Shown: in pieces, positions 23,322-30,800 of the stretch | Position numbering within the stretch: position 1 is the first letter of the stretch | Layout of the letters: the number at the start of each line of letters is the position of its first letter | Assembly (NCBI RefSeq): GCF_905147365.1 | Contig: NC_056407.1 | Coordinates: 23,171,980 to 23,235,979, forward strand | DNA from: Aricia agestis | Lineage: Eukaryota > Arthropoda > Insecta > Lepidoptera > Lycaenidae | Direction of reading: 5' to 3' | Length of the DNA: 64,000 bases | Notes under the pieces: model-generated | What the model saw: only the letters and a program-made list of their open reading frames with translations | What the model was told of the DNA's origin: nothing | The model's database searches: none | Program-made: the position numbers and the translations under genes

Positions 23322-25305
23322 CGACCGACAGACAGACACGTCAAATTTATAACACCCCTCTTTTTTGTCGGGGGTTAATTAAACAAAGTTTTCCTTTTTA
23401 GGGTTCCGTAGTCAACAAGGAACCCTTATAGTTACGGTCTGCCCGTCCGTCTGTCTGTCTGTCCGTCTGTCTGTCTGTCTGTCGGTCTATCTGTCCGCGG
23501 TTTTGCTCAGAGACTATAGCCCCTACAAAGCTGTAATTTGGCATGAATGCACAATATATTAATGATGCCGACAAAATGGCATACATGAAATCTTAAAAAA
23601 AATCTTATCTTATATCTTTAAACCATGAACGTAGAAAAAAAGGCGGACGCAGTCTTGTTATATACAAAACTGTGTTTTCACTTTTCTTCAGAGTCGGCCA
23701 CGCACACATTCTTACGCCTGTCAAATGGTATGGACTAGCGCAAGAATGTGTGCGTACGGACCGTGTACACACAGCCAGCTGGCCTACTCTGACGACACAG
23801 TTTTGTGTATTTTGGGACTCTGTCCGCCTTTTTTTATACGTCCATGCTTAAAACGAGCAATTCTTGTATATAATATATAATTGGAATTTCGGAATCGGCA
23901 CCAACGATTTTCATGAAATTTAGTATATAGGGGGTTTCGGGGGTGATAAATTGATCTAAGCTAGGAATCACTTTTAGAAAATGTCATTTTATCGAATACC
24001 GAGCAAAGCCACCGGGCTTTGCTTACCTACCTTAAAAAAATACTAGCTATTTGACCGCAAAAAGCTAGTATTTTTTTAAGGTACCCGTGAAAAAAATCGT
24101 TAAGAGTTCAGTTTTATTGATGACACTTTTACGTTTTGGAGAAAGTTTTGGGCATTATTTATCTTGAAGTACGCGAATAGGTGTATCAATTGCTAGACTT
24201 GAAATTTTTAAAACAATTTGATTATTTACCTAGTATTATATATATAATTGATTTGCAGGTGAGCTGTACGGATACTTATTAAAATACTGCAAAACTGACG
24301 TCTGCAAGATCAGTTTCAATGCCTTTTTAGAGCAGACTTTAAAGGAGCAACCACCAGCATCCTGTGCCGAAACAGTAGAAGTAATGGACTATGTAAGTAT
24401 TTTTAATCCAATGTAATTTTTAGAAAGCTCATCAGCTCAAATACCATTTTGTTTAGTTTATGTACGTTCGATTAGAAGTGACTATAGCCGTTTTTGTTAT
24501 ATTAAGTACACGTTGTGCAAGTTAGAGCCGTAAAGATATAGTTTACGATATACTGTGGTTAAAATAAAACACGAAGGTGATAATCGAGCTCCAGGAGCGC
24601 GGTCCACAGCTGCTGATACGCGCATTTTTGACATCGAGCTCCTAGAGCGTGGTCAACAGTTGAAGGGATATTAATTATTTTTAATAATAATCATAATTAA
24701 TAACTACCTGAAAAAAGTTACACATTAATTAAGGTGTTGTCTTGTTTATTAAAGTATGTGTTTTTATTTCAATTTTATAGACTATGGAAGACGCGAAAGA
24801 AGATTCGCTCGCATTCCTCAAGCATCTAGAAGAGTCCCCGGACATGTTTACTGATGATGATGAACCTACGACTGTCTCCGAAACCGATGGCTGCAGTAAA
24901 GTTCCAGAAAATAAAATAGTAGATATCACTGACGACAGCGATGAAAATAAAACAAGTAGTCTGGAACGTAACAAAATGGCGCCCATAAACAAAATAGCGC
25001 CATCTACCAGCGACAAATCGGACAACAACATGGCGTCGTCATCAGGCAGTACAACATTCATAAAGATATTAGAAAAAGAAACAAAAGACACCAAAACCTC
25101 AAATACTTCGAAACTGTTCGAAGAAATGGGAAAATTAGACGAAGAGAGTGGTAAATTGAATTTAAATAGTCCAAAGAAATTGTTCTTCAAAAACAAGTCC
25201 GAATCAGAAAATGTTGAGGATAAAGTACATTTTGAAGTTACATCTGAAGTGAAAAAGAAAATGTCAAAGAAAATAACAGATTACTTTTCCAAAAAACCCA
25301 CGTGA
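7926..25305 (+). CDS. Parg: Poly(ADP-ribose) glycohydrolase, complete, 12 exons
   Basis: Exons: 7926-8168, 8504-8665, 9545-9654, 9814-9957, 10035-10117, 10385-10541, 10772-10902, 11306-11493, 11985-12128, 14856-14973, 24259-24392, 24781-25305. All phases agree; 712 aa. Landmarks in order: GRDKWDDDHVRLPCSP (about 58-73), LPEIAKLALALP, QQQISCLLANAFFCTFPRRN, and the PARG signature GGGVLNYGCVQEE (303-315), whose E314/E315 match the family's catalytic glutamates. Then SERYSNYTGYSSTF, AVDALPYR and GNWGCGAFGG. The enzyme removes poly(ADP-ribose) from proteins after PARP signalling. The tail is acidic and Ser/Lys-rich and ends KKITDYFSKKPT, a PIP-box-like motif. The ATG at 7926 has A at -3; an in-frame ATG at 7809 would add 39 mostly hydrophobic residues and is less likely. 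Exon 6 uses a TATAG acceptor 5 nt past an unusable CAG. Confidence 0.93.
8832..9506 (+). mobile_element. Helitron filling most of PARG intron 2
   Basis: It starts A|TCACTACATAATATTATAAA and ends with a GC-rich hairpin (GAAGCCGGGGCGGG) followed by CTAG|T. A diverged copy lies in opposite orientation at 48781-49465. The intron is 879 bp, of which 675 bp is this element. Confidence 0.75.
12164..12353. mobile_element. PIF/Harbinger-like MITE, TAA duplication
   Basis: The termini GGTCCCTTCTACACGACG and CGTCGTGTGGAAATGCCC are inverted repeats, and TAA flanks both sides (12161-12163 and 12354-12356). It lies in PARG intron 9. Confidence 0.65.
13023..13477. mobile_element. PIF/Harbinger-type element with MADF remnant
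   Basis: The ends AGCCGCGTCTCCACTA and the complement of AGCCTCGTTTCCACTA are inverted repeats. TTA is duplicated on both sides (13020-13022 and 13478-13480). Inside, 13195-13281 encodes a 28-residue piece resembling the start of a MADF/Myb-like domain, which accompanies transposase in this superfamily. Confidence 0.7.
13195..13281 (+). pseudogene. MADF-like domain fragment
   Basis: A 28-codon frame starts MSVVWSNEQVLKLSELYQNY and continues with ERLWD before a TGA. The pattern W..E.vlkL.elY....lWD is that of the MADF DNA-binding domain. It ends early and the following sequence is not domain-like, so it is read as a remnant within a Harbinger-type element. Confidence 0.5.
13846..14030 (-). 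mobile_element. SINE-like unit, minus orientation
   Basis: It starts with a T-run on the plus strand (an A-tail on minus), followed by GC-rich sequence with CCCCGGGG, GGGACTACC and CACTAAAACCC words. It has the form of a polyadenylated retrotransposed unit. The 5' boundary is uncertain. Confidence 0.45.
14036..14335 (+). mobile_element. SINE, family shared by three copies
   Basis: The head is GGGAGAGCCATGCTTCGGCA. A CCCTATTCCC-rich middle, the GTCCATGGGCGACGGAAGTT block, and a GCCCCCTTATTTCATAAAAA tail follow. Near-identical copies lie at 43893-44190 and 62650-63010. Confidence 0.75.
14594..14697. repeat. 52-bp tandem duplication
   Basis: The 52-bp unit beginning AGAAAGTACTGTTACAAAAG occurs twice in direct succession without any difference (14594-14645 and 14646-14697). 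It lies in PARG intron 9, about 160 bp before exon 10. Confidence 0.9.
15188..15350 (+). mobile_element. Helitron 5' fragment with TCTG microsatellite
   Basis: The head TACTAATATTATAAATGCG, the (TCTG)n run and the block with 'ccgattgcaatgaaatttt' match the longer copy at 16206-16899. The 3' end is missing; a tRNA-derived sequence follows. Confidence 0.6.
15375..15482 (+). mobile_element. tRNA-derived SINE remnant
   Basis: GGTCCTGGGTTCGAGTCCCG is a tRNA T-arm / RNA polymerase III box B (GGTTCGAGTCC), with GTGGCCAGCGC upstream where box A would be. It lacks a cloverleaf, so it is not a tRNA gene. A 'cctgggtcttggatgtgtatt' tail fits a degenerate SINE. Confidence 0.5.
15967..16200 (-). mobile_element. 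Helitron 3' part, minus, split by a MITE
   Basis: It begins (minus 3' end) A|CTAGCTTTTGCCCGCGAC, complementary to the end of the plus copy at 16899. A 77-bp MITE (16083-16159) interrupts it; the plus copy shows the uninterrupted site. The two copies lie head to head. Confidence 0.65.
16083..16159. mobile_element. 77-bp MITE with TTA duplication
   Basis: The ends GGGCCGCGCTACACCGGAAT and ATTCCGGTGTAGCGCGGCCC are perfect inverted repeats. TTA flanks both sides (16080-16082 and 16160-16162). It sits in a Helitron whose uninterrupted counterpart is in this window near 16793, which confirms insertion. PIF/Harbinger-type by its 3-bp duplication. Confidence 0.8.
16206..16899 (+). mobile_element. 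Helitron, full-length copy
   Basis: It starts A|TCTATACTAATATTATAAA and ends GCGGACGAAGTCGCGGGCAA plus CAG and CTAG|T (hairpin then CTRR). A 50-60 bp segment containing (TCTG)n and 'ctttcacgccaaacgcc' is tandemly duplicated near its head. Confidence 0.7.
17056..17660 (-). mobile_element. Helitron-related sequence, minus
   Basis: It begins A|CTAGCTTTTGCCCGCGGCTT (the Helitron 3' end on minus). Much of the following 600 bp reads like the lepidopteran Helitron interior ('cggtcctgtagtttttgagc'). The distal end is unclear. Confidence 0.5.
18080..18197. mobile_element. 118-bp MITE in LINE 3' UTR
   Basis: The 16-bp perfect inverted ends CAAGGCTTTAAATGAA (18080-18095) and its complement (18182-18197) enclose about 86 bp. 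It is nested in the LINE, so it arrived later. Confidence 0.7.
18279..21086 (-). CDS. LINE ORF2: endonuclease and reverse transcriptase
   Basis: 935 codons from the first AUG. An apurinic-type endonuclease occupies roughly residues 1-205: TEHW (26-29), VYRPPSG (98-104), GDFNIN (131-136), SSDH (193-196). The reverse transcriptase has NYRPISILP (about 499-507), DLSKAFD (571-577), GVPQGS (627-632) and the catalytic FADD (659-662). No RNase H is seen. The frame stays open for 46 codons upstream of this AUG, and the endonuclease's first strand (N-L-I-H-Q-N) lies there, so the functional protein must begin before the first AUG, by frameshift from ORF1 or by reinitiation. Confidence 0.85.
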   Translation of the reverse strand: MQGMIGKELDIELFLNEYNIDIMCITEHWLRNHELIFNFCNHQKASSFSRENAIRGGSLIIIHKKFKFKERKDIVKLSSERIIEVACIELSHLIIVGVYRPPSGLYDSFEKIMEQVLNKVCASKKKVIVCGDFNINLLDLNSTTIRFTSLLKSYNLINLFNEPTRVCETTATCIDNIFTNVTPCKKEIINALSSDHRGQLASFNIKCDSNTEEKIEFIPVNTKRIEKFRSKLVSSLQRLDMSNKPDEAFNTLFKVIRNQFKSVFTSKTVNINNKKKNFRNWATAGIIVSRQRLYELYDEKTINTSESFKIYVKKYSKIFRKVCQAAKALHIKEKIKNSKNKVKTTWKVIADETGRVNCRNSKLELYIDDKKVNSDLEVATVFEKFFADIPISTTKDLNSSPAVAERLLKENVKECDVNFIFKEIDSRDIIKTFKSLNVKSTTDLWGMSTRVIKSIIDIIAPHLALVFNNCIKNGVFPDLMKHSKVMPLFKAGAKSDPANYRPISILPTFSKIFEKNILIQLLVHFNCNNLLHNNQFGFTKGRSTTDAGISLLCSIFEAWEGSRDALGIFCDLSKAFDCVEHATLIRKLYHYGIRDTALKLLSSYLANRTQRVEVNSKRSNGSKIKLGVPQGSILGPFLFLIYINDLPYLVRDKHEIVLFADDTSLIFNVKRQQYNYDEVNSALSKIVQWFNANNLLLNSNKTKCLKFSLPNVRQVQTNVLLNDEKMKLVDTTVFLGITLDSKLQWSPHIANLADRLSSAAYAVKKIREVTDVETARLVYFSYFHSIMSYGILLWGNAADINAIFVLQKRAIRSIYKMSSCESLREKFKEINILTVASQYVLDNVLYVRKNLNNFKKNSDNHCFNTRNKNKLEIPVIRLSKVSKSFKGQCIRLYNRIPVNVQNLSINKFKKVVKERLCTKAYYKINDFIDDNTPWE
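21215..21224 (-). promoter_or_regulatory. Candidate -1 frameshift site at ORF1 stop
   Basis: On minus the ORF1 frame reads T TTA AAT TAG: the X XXY YYZ heptamer TTTAAAT abuts the stop. The -1 frame starting here stays open for 46 codons into ORF2. No downstream pseudoknot was established by eye. Confidence 0.5.
21215..22351 (-). CDS. LINE ORF1: coiled coil plus SGNH-like domain
   Basis: From the first AUG (22351) it is 378 aa; the frame is open back to a stop near 22514, giving more than 411 codons. N-terminal half: Lys-rich, then a long heptad-like coiled coil (K-x-L-L-S-C-C-K-E-L-E-Q through IAAMDELIEIGRYN). C-terminal half: ISIYCDEIGHGVGIYL and TILVILVGRRGKLN look like blocks of the SGNH/esterase fold seen in ORF1 of CR1-type LINEs. 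The usual block I GDS is replaced by CDE, so the nucleophile may be lost. It ends NNLN then TAG, directly at a slippery heptamer. The family call is inference. Confidence 0.7.
   Translation of the reverse strand: MDSKKKLKKYIKVKKCIRKTEQLMKKNKKIVKHLNNLSKNRNTIKSQLLSCCKELEQTRFSYEADVSSLQSEISDLHSSLTHVQQKYEFAQKEISAHIAAMDELIEIGRYNEERVNSLYNNCNCLIKLGQSQNDNNNSSVICSAVRAPTDSSKYYNKIRTCAPKAGSISIYCDEIGHGVGIYLNKLCLGQKVTSTCLPGASYEQIISRAINSTCCPNTILVILVGRRGKLNRKQMLDYIDTLSNKENIRKIILFTFPYIKESNKKLPHESKENYIRYKLNSLLCSATNQNCILLSNNVPQIDVVDINNILSSRLNNLTCDKFFLSKFFTRHVARWLFNFLVLRQANKLAKPNIAFIEHSTILNNCTDNSLEYVPNNLN
23280..23340. repeat. (CAGA)n microsatellite
   Basis: About nine CAGA units, then GACC/GACA variants. It sits in a common lepidopteran repeat ('cggtccacccgtttggatgc'). 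Confidence 0.85.
23390..23600 (+). mobile_element. 'gggttccgta' interspersed repeat with TCTG tract
   Basis: It starts TTTTTAGGGTTCCGTAGTC, carries AACCCTTATAG and a (TCTG)n tract. A longer copy of the same family is at 60697-61345 and a fragment near 45952. Confidence 0.55.
23608..24068 (+). mobile_element. Helitron split by a piggyBac-like MITE
   Basis: The head TCTTATATCTTTAAA at 23608 and the body ACGAGCAATTCTTG from about 23853 belong to the same Helitron family as 63677. A 226-bp TTAA-flanked element separates them. The 3' region ends in a perfect 21-bp palindrome arm pair (24028-24048 and 24063-24083), as if two Helitron ends were joined head to head. Confidence 0.6.
23622..23847. mobile_element. 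piggyBac-like MITE, TTAA target
   Basis: CCATGAACGTAGAAAAAAAG at the left is nearly complementary to the right end (TTTTTTTATACGTCCATG). TTAA flanks both sides (23618-23621 and 23848-23851). A further inverted pair, GCACACATTCTT, lies near the centre. Confidence 0.65.
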
Positions 25306-25346
25306 CTGTATTAAATGTTGTAAATTGAATTCAATAGAATATAAAT

Positions 25347-25352
25347 AATAAA
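25347..25352 (+). terminator. PARG polyadenylation signal AATAAA
   Basis: AATAAA 42 nt after the PARG stop codon, inside an AATAATAAAT context. It is the first canonical signal downstream. Confidence 0.6.
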
Positions 25353-26013
25353 TACCTTACAAAAACGATTTTTATTTATAAAATTCTAATCAATTTGAAT
25401 CAACAATACGAATTATGTAAATATAAGAAATTATAAAGTTATTATGCATTTTTCAAAGGTTCGTTAAGAACTTTGTTTTTGAACATCTAAGCATCAGTAA
25501 TTGGCTTAGTGCAGCATCAGTAGTTGGTCATTGTAGGGATCATTTTACTTACCCACTGTTTCTGTAATAACATGGCGACCATTTATTTTCAATCTGCTAT
25601 ATTTTTGAAAGGACATGACACTGAAATAAAACTCGTACCTAATATAATTAAAATTATTTATTATCCTTCATCATATTTCTAGCATACTAAACGTAATAAG
25701 TGTATAATAATAAATAATTGAATAGTAATTTAGTTTGAAATTTTAGCCATATACATATTTAACTCGATAATAGTTTTTTTTAACTAAAACATGCAAAGTA
25801 GGAAAATCATTATTGTATTAGTTTCGTAAAGTGACACTATGCTGTTGATTAGCTAAATACAGAATTTCGCTATACTAATAAAATAAATAAATTAACATTA
25901 ACTAACGGCGTTTTCACATTAGTTTCATTTACAATATTCGGTGTAGCAATAACAATGCGTATAGTCGGCTATCATAATATGCACTGAGGGTAACATTTCA
26001 TAAGGCGGTGTAC

Positions 26014-26101
26014 GCGGCGTGCGAGCGACGCGCGAGGAACATTCGCAGCCTGGTGACTGCCACGTGACTGCCACGTGACGACCACGTGACTCGCACGCCG
26101 C
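26014..26101. promoter_or_regulatory. Three CACGTG E-boxes inside a 12-bp inverted repeat
   Basis: CACGTGAC occurs at 26061, 26072 and 26083, exactly 11 bp apart. The block is enclosed by perfect inverted arms GCGGCGTGCGAG (26014-26025) and CTCGCACGCCGC (26090-26101). Confidence 0.5.
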
Positions 26102-27549
26102 GCCACGGAACGGAAGGAAGGAAAGTTTTACACAGAAATATTCATATCGTGCATTTCGTAACCATTGTGTGTTATATAGACTTAACCGTAAATACAGGTT
26201 TAATAAGATTTATTGGATTAATTACAAGAAACTAAATTACATCACGGCTTACAGTAATTAGTTTGTGCAGTTCGACAGCTGCTATCATATACATCGTATT
26301 GTGATATTACGACACATGAAAAATACTTAGTAAAATTTAAATAATTTATAACAGAACAACTTTGATGGTACAACATCAATTAAAAACGATTCGTAAGCGA
26401 CTAAACATTAAATTCATTTAGTTTTTCGCAAACGATTACAACAAAATTATTATAAGATGCTTTTGTACTTCGAAATCATTTAATCGCCGCCCATAACTTT
26501 AATGTAACAATATGAGGAAGGCAAAAATGAACGTTATAAGGTTTAGTAAATTGTACAATTCATTACCGGCCAAAAATAAACATGTATAAAGTTCCGGTAC
26601 ATTACAAATCCCGTTCTTATAAAACAAACGGAAAGTATAACTGTCCTATCTTAATTATTCTCCTATAATACATTGTAGCAAATCTATCGGTATATAAAAC
26701 TATATATCAAATAAACGGCGTTATCTTTTAAGCTGCTATTGGAGGTTTTATGAAAAAACATTTTACAATTCCTTATACGAATCTCTATTTTGTTCTATCG
26801 TTATTCGAAAAATTATTTATAGGCGAAAGTTACACTGAGTAAGATGCATCAATGTACAATGTCTTATATTAATTAAAAATACGTTCGCGCAAACGGAACT
26901 TATATCGGGAACGTTCGATTAGGGTTCTTTGGACGATGTTTACAAGCGTATATCTCGGGTACCTCGCGGCCCCTTGCTAAGCTAAAGACTGCTCTGCTTC
27001 TGAACTCGAATGGGGTTTTCGTAGTACGGTTAGTATTTTAGGGTAATGCGAGAACAGAGCAGCCCGACGTCTAAACTATGATATAAGTTATCCAGAACAG
27101 CGTACATCGCGCGTACATTCCTGACTACGGTTATATGTAAAGAGACTAGTAAGGCGTGCATATTTCAATCCCTAGTTTAATAATTAATGTTTCTTAAAAT
27201 TGGTTTTGTACTCTTAGTGAAAGATATTTTTGGAATGAGTGCTATCAAAGAATTAAGAGACCATTCTTTTGTAATGCGTGAAAGATGTTTTAACTTCACA
27301 ATTTGATGCAAATAGCAATGATACGGTCTCTATCAACGTCCTTGGTCTCTATAATATTATGACCGTGCCATGTTTTTGAATTGACGATCTAACTTGACAT
27401 TTATCTAATATGGCACTGTTAGTATGGTAACACAAAATGCAAAGTTTCAAATGAAGTTATAGTACGACAATGGTTTTTCTAACGTCGCGCCGCATGAAGT
27501 GTCGTACGCTACTAGTCATACTTAAGTAAACATAAGGCTGTGGATTTAC

Positions 27550-27812
27550 GTCGAGAGTTCTTACGCGCGAATACGCAAAGCTATACGCGCGAATACGCAA
27601 AGCTATACGCGCGATTACGCGTCAATAACTTACGAATTTAGCGTTTGTTACGCGCAATAACACGTCAGTTGCGCACGATTATGCGTCAGTTGTACGCGAT
27701 TACGCGTCAGTTGTGCGCAATTACGCGTCAGTTGTGCGCGATTACGCGTCAGTTGTGCGCAATTACGCGTCAGTTGTGCGCGATTACGCGTCACGCTCGT
27801 AAGAACTGACGC
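27550..27812. repeat. 21/22-bp tandem repeat block
   Basis: Two copies of a 22-bp unit with ACGCGCGAATACGCAAAG are followed by about six copies of a 21-bp unit with ATTACGCGTCAGTTGTGCG. The block is bracketed by AGTTCTTACG and CGTAAGAACT in inverse orientation. The unit alternates CGATTAC and CAATTAC. Confidence 0.8.
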
Positions 27813-30800
27813 CATTACGCGCTATATATACCGCATACTCCTTAGCATTAACAGCGTCACCCTGTCACCCGCCCGAGAGGACTCGGGGCAAAACGCTAGT
27901 AAGCTCCTAACGTAGTTTATTTATGTACATTAGTTGAGAATAGTTTGGTGCTTAGCTCTAGATCAAAAAAACTGCGTAGTAATCCTTTACAATGCTATAG
28001 AAATAAGAGTATTGATATAATATGCTTGTTAGCCATTTAGGAAACAAATACTGATTTTAAAACATTTAAACCATGTCTTTAATCGACCAAAAAGTATGTA
28101 TACATTTCAAATTCCTAGTAAATTCCTCTCATGAAGGGCAGCTTCTCAGTTAGGTTACAATCCGGGGCACTCGTGTTACTTTTCCGCGTTTCTGAACTGA
28201 AGGTATACGAGATCTTTTAGGACGGCGTATTTTCCGCACTGGCGTTGCAACAGCTCATAGTTTGTTTAAGACAAATAATATATTATTATTGCACTCTGCC
28301 CTATTAACAGTTTGTCCACATTTTTTTTCAAACGATTAAATAAGAACCAGTCGATGAAAAACTTTGAATCGATTTTCTAAATTTAAATTGCTTTCAAACC
28401 GATTGAGCGCGTGCAACACCAGCATTTAATTTCGCAGAACTATAAAAGTAACACTTAATCTTAAATCATCGCTAATTAGCTTACATCACCATAGATTACA
28501 ATTAATTAAACCTACCACTACAAAGTTAAACAATAAGCAATATTCTGGATAACTTATTAGAAATACAGATTCGAATTAGACGGCGATTATACTGAGGATA
28601 AAGAGAGTAGAAGTATAGACGTATAAAGATAAAAACAAACAGACGCCCGTCAGATTCTCTATCTAATATCTCCCGCACCGTTAAGAAAACAAAGTAGCAA
28701 ACCGTGCTTGAAGCTAAACTATTCTAAGCGATAGAAGAAAAATGAAGAGGATATGACTAGATCGTTTCGTTACTAGGTTCTACGATTCATAAAAGCACTA
28801 TGCGCATCTCTCCATCTCTTTATTATATAAATAGATATAATTTATCATTACTATTCTGAAAACTAATGTTAGTTACTTTTGATCGTAACATTGGCAATCG
28901 TCTTACATACTAGCATCGAGCGGCGCTCGGCGTCCCCTCCCCTCTCAGGCCGCACTCGTCCCCACTCGCCCGGGCCGCGCGGGCCGCGCCGCCCGATGGT
29001 CTACTTACATCTCCTAAACCTTCCGTAACCTATCCTTACGACTCCCACCGCGTGGTAATCCAACTACTCGAGCGCTATGAATCCGTACGCGATAAACGTT
29101 TAGTAAAATTTTTAAAAGTTTCAAAGATTTCGAATTTAGTTTCAGTAATACTAATCGTTATCCAATTCTATAGAACGAAATTTACCTATTCCGTCGCGAG
29201 ACGCGACTACGAACGGTCACGCTCGTGCCGTCTATATTAAAGTATTTCACTAGTAGTACCTACGTTAACATGGGGATGACGAGTAGTCCATAGGAGCAGG
29301 CGAATTCGCAACTAAGATGAGGATGAGGGCTCGGTTACGCTAGACAGTCGACACAGTATAAAAATTCGCGACAGACTACAGTGGACCCGAAAGTGAAGCG
29401 ACGCGGGCGCCGCGGCCGGCCGGCGTCCGCGGACCGTCCCGAGCGGCGCGCCGGGACCGCGAGCCTTCGGGCGATAACGTCCGCCACCGTAGCGGAGGGA
29501 CCGACGGCCGAAAGTTCGGCGATCGCTGCCTACGTGAAGAACATTAAGATAACATTTAAATAATTGCAAAGCATACCCTGTATCCTAGAATCACTTCGTG
29601 GGCGATCATTTTATACATTCAGAGAGGACATTTTATTCTATCAGAGACGCGGGCGTCGCCGCATCAATTTAAGGGTTACTTTATCAGTATAAAGATATAC
29701 AATTTACCGTCGGCCGGTCGGCGACCGCGGCCGCACCTACGTTACGAGGTGAAATTATCGATATACTAAATATACGTGCTCCGCTTTGGCATCGATTTAT
29801 TCTGTAACCTAGTGGCTGGGCGGGGCGCGCGCCCCACCGCCGCCTGCGCACTGCCTTCCCGCGCGACCCGAGCGGCTCCCCGTGGAAACGTCTCCTCGCC
29901 GGCCGAGGACACTCTCCTGTAGAGTCCCTCGTCTAATTTCCTCTGCCGGCTTCGACACCTTTCCCGTCGAGATCGAATCCTCAACAGCTCCGTCGGTGGT
30001 CGATTCTTCTTCGACAGCCTGCGGGAGCGCGACTACCGTCGTCGAATTCTAACAGACCACGTAGCACGCTCGCCGACTCCGGCGTCCCCGCGAGACCACT
30101 TCGACCGATCGAAAACGGTAACGAAATTAACAAAAAGCATCAAGAATCGAGACCGCTAAAACGAAAGGAAGCGTAATAAATATTGCACAAACATTTTGAA
30201 GAGAAAAGAACTAGGTGACTACGCTTAAACGATAATAATTTTACATCGTTATATTCACACCGCTCACTCGTAACTCATAAACGCCTAAAACTAGAATACT
30301 ATATCAATATAATATATTATTTGTGTAAATATAAAATTCTATGTCTCGTGTTGTGTGTAATATTTGACTAGAGGCGGGCGGGGGCCTCGGCTCGCTCGTC
30401 GGAGCGCCGCCGCCGCCGGACCGCTTTACTATCTCTCCCGATCGAATCGTTAAGCCGAGATATTCAATTAAAGCACTAGATAAAAAATGATAGTACGCCG
30501 GCCGGCTCGGCTGAAGCACGCGCGGTGAGGTCCGGCGCGGCGCCGCTGACAGCCCCTGACGTATCGTACGGAACGTCCATCGCGGGATACGGTGTGCGGG
30601 TCGCGGATATAAAACATGGTAACGGACGGAGATTTTCAGTTAGACAATGATAACGCAATATAAATAAAGGTGCATTTCGATATATAACATTTAGAATTTC
30701 ATTACAGGAATTGAAAACCATATTCCGTACGATACTTCAATCGATCGGCTCGTCCTGTCTATTTTTATAAAGAGCAACTTCGTCCTACAACTAATAGTTC

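Noticed and set aside
23280..23480. CRISPR-like repeat array
   Set aside because: Short tetranucleotide runs (CAGA/TCTG) in eukaryotic DNA with no spacers.
24729..25196. 155-codon frame on minus at the PARG last exon
   Set aside because: Antisense of PARG exon 12; the plus frame is in phase with exon 11 and carries the expected acceptor.
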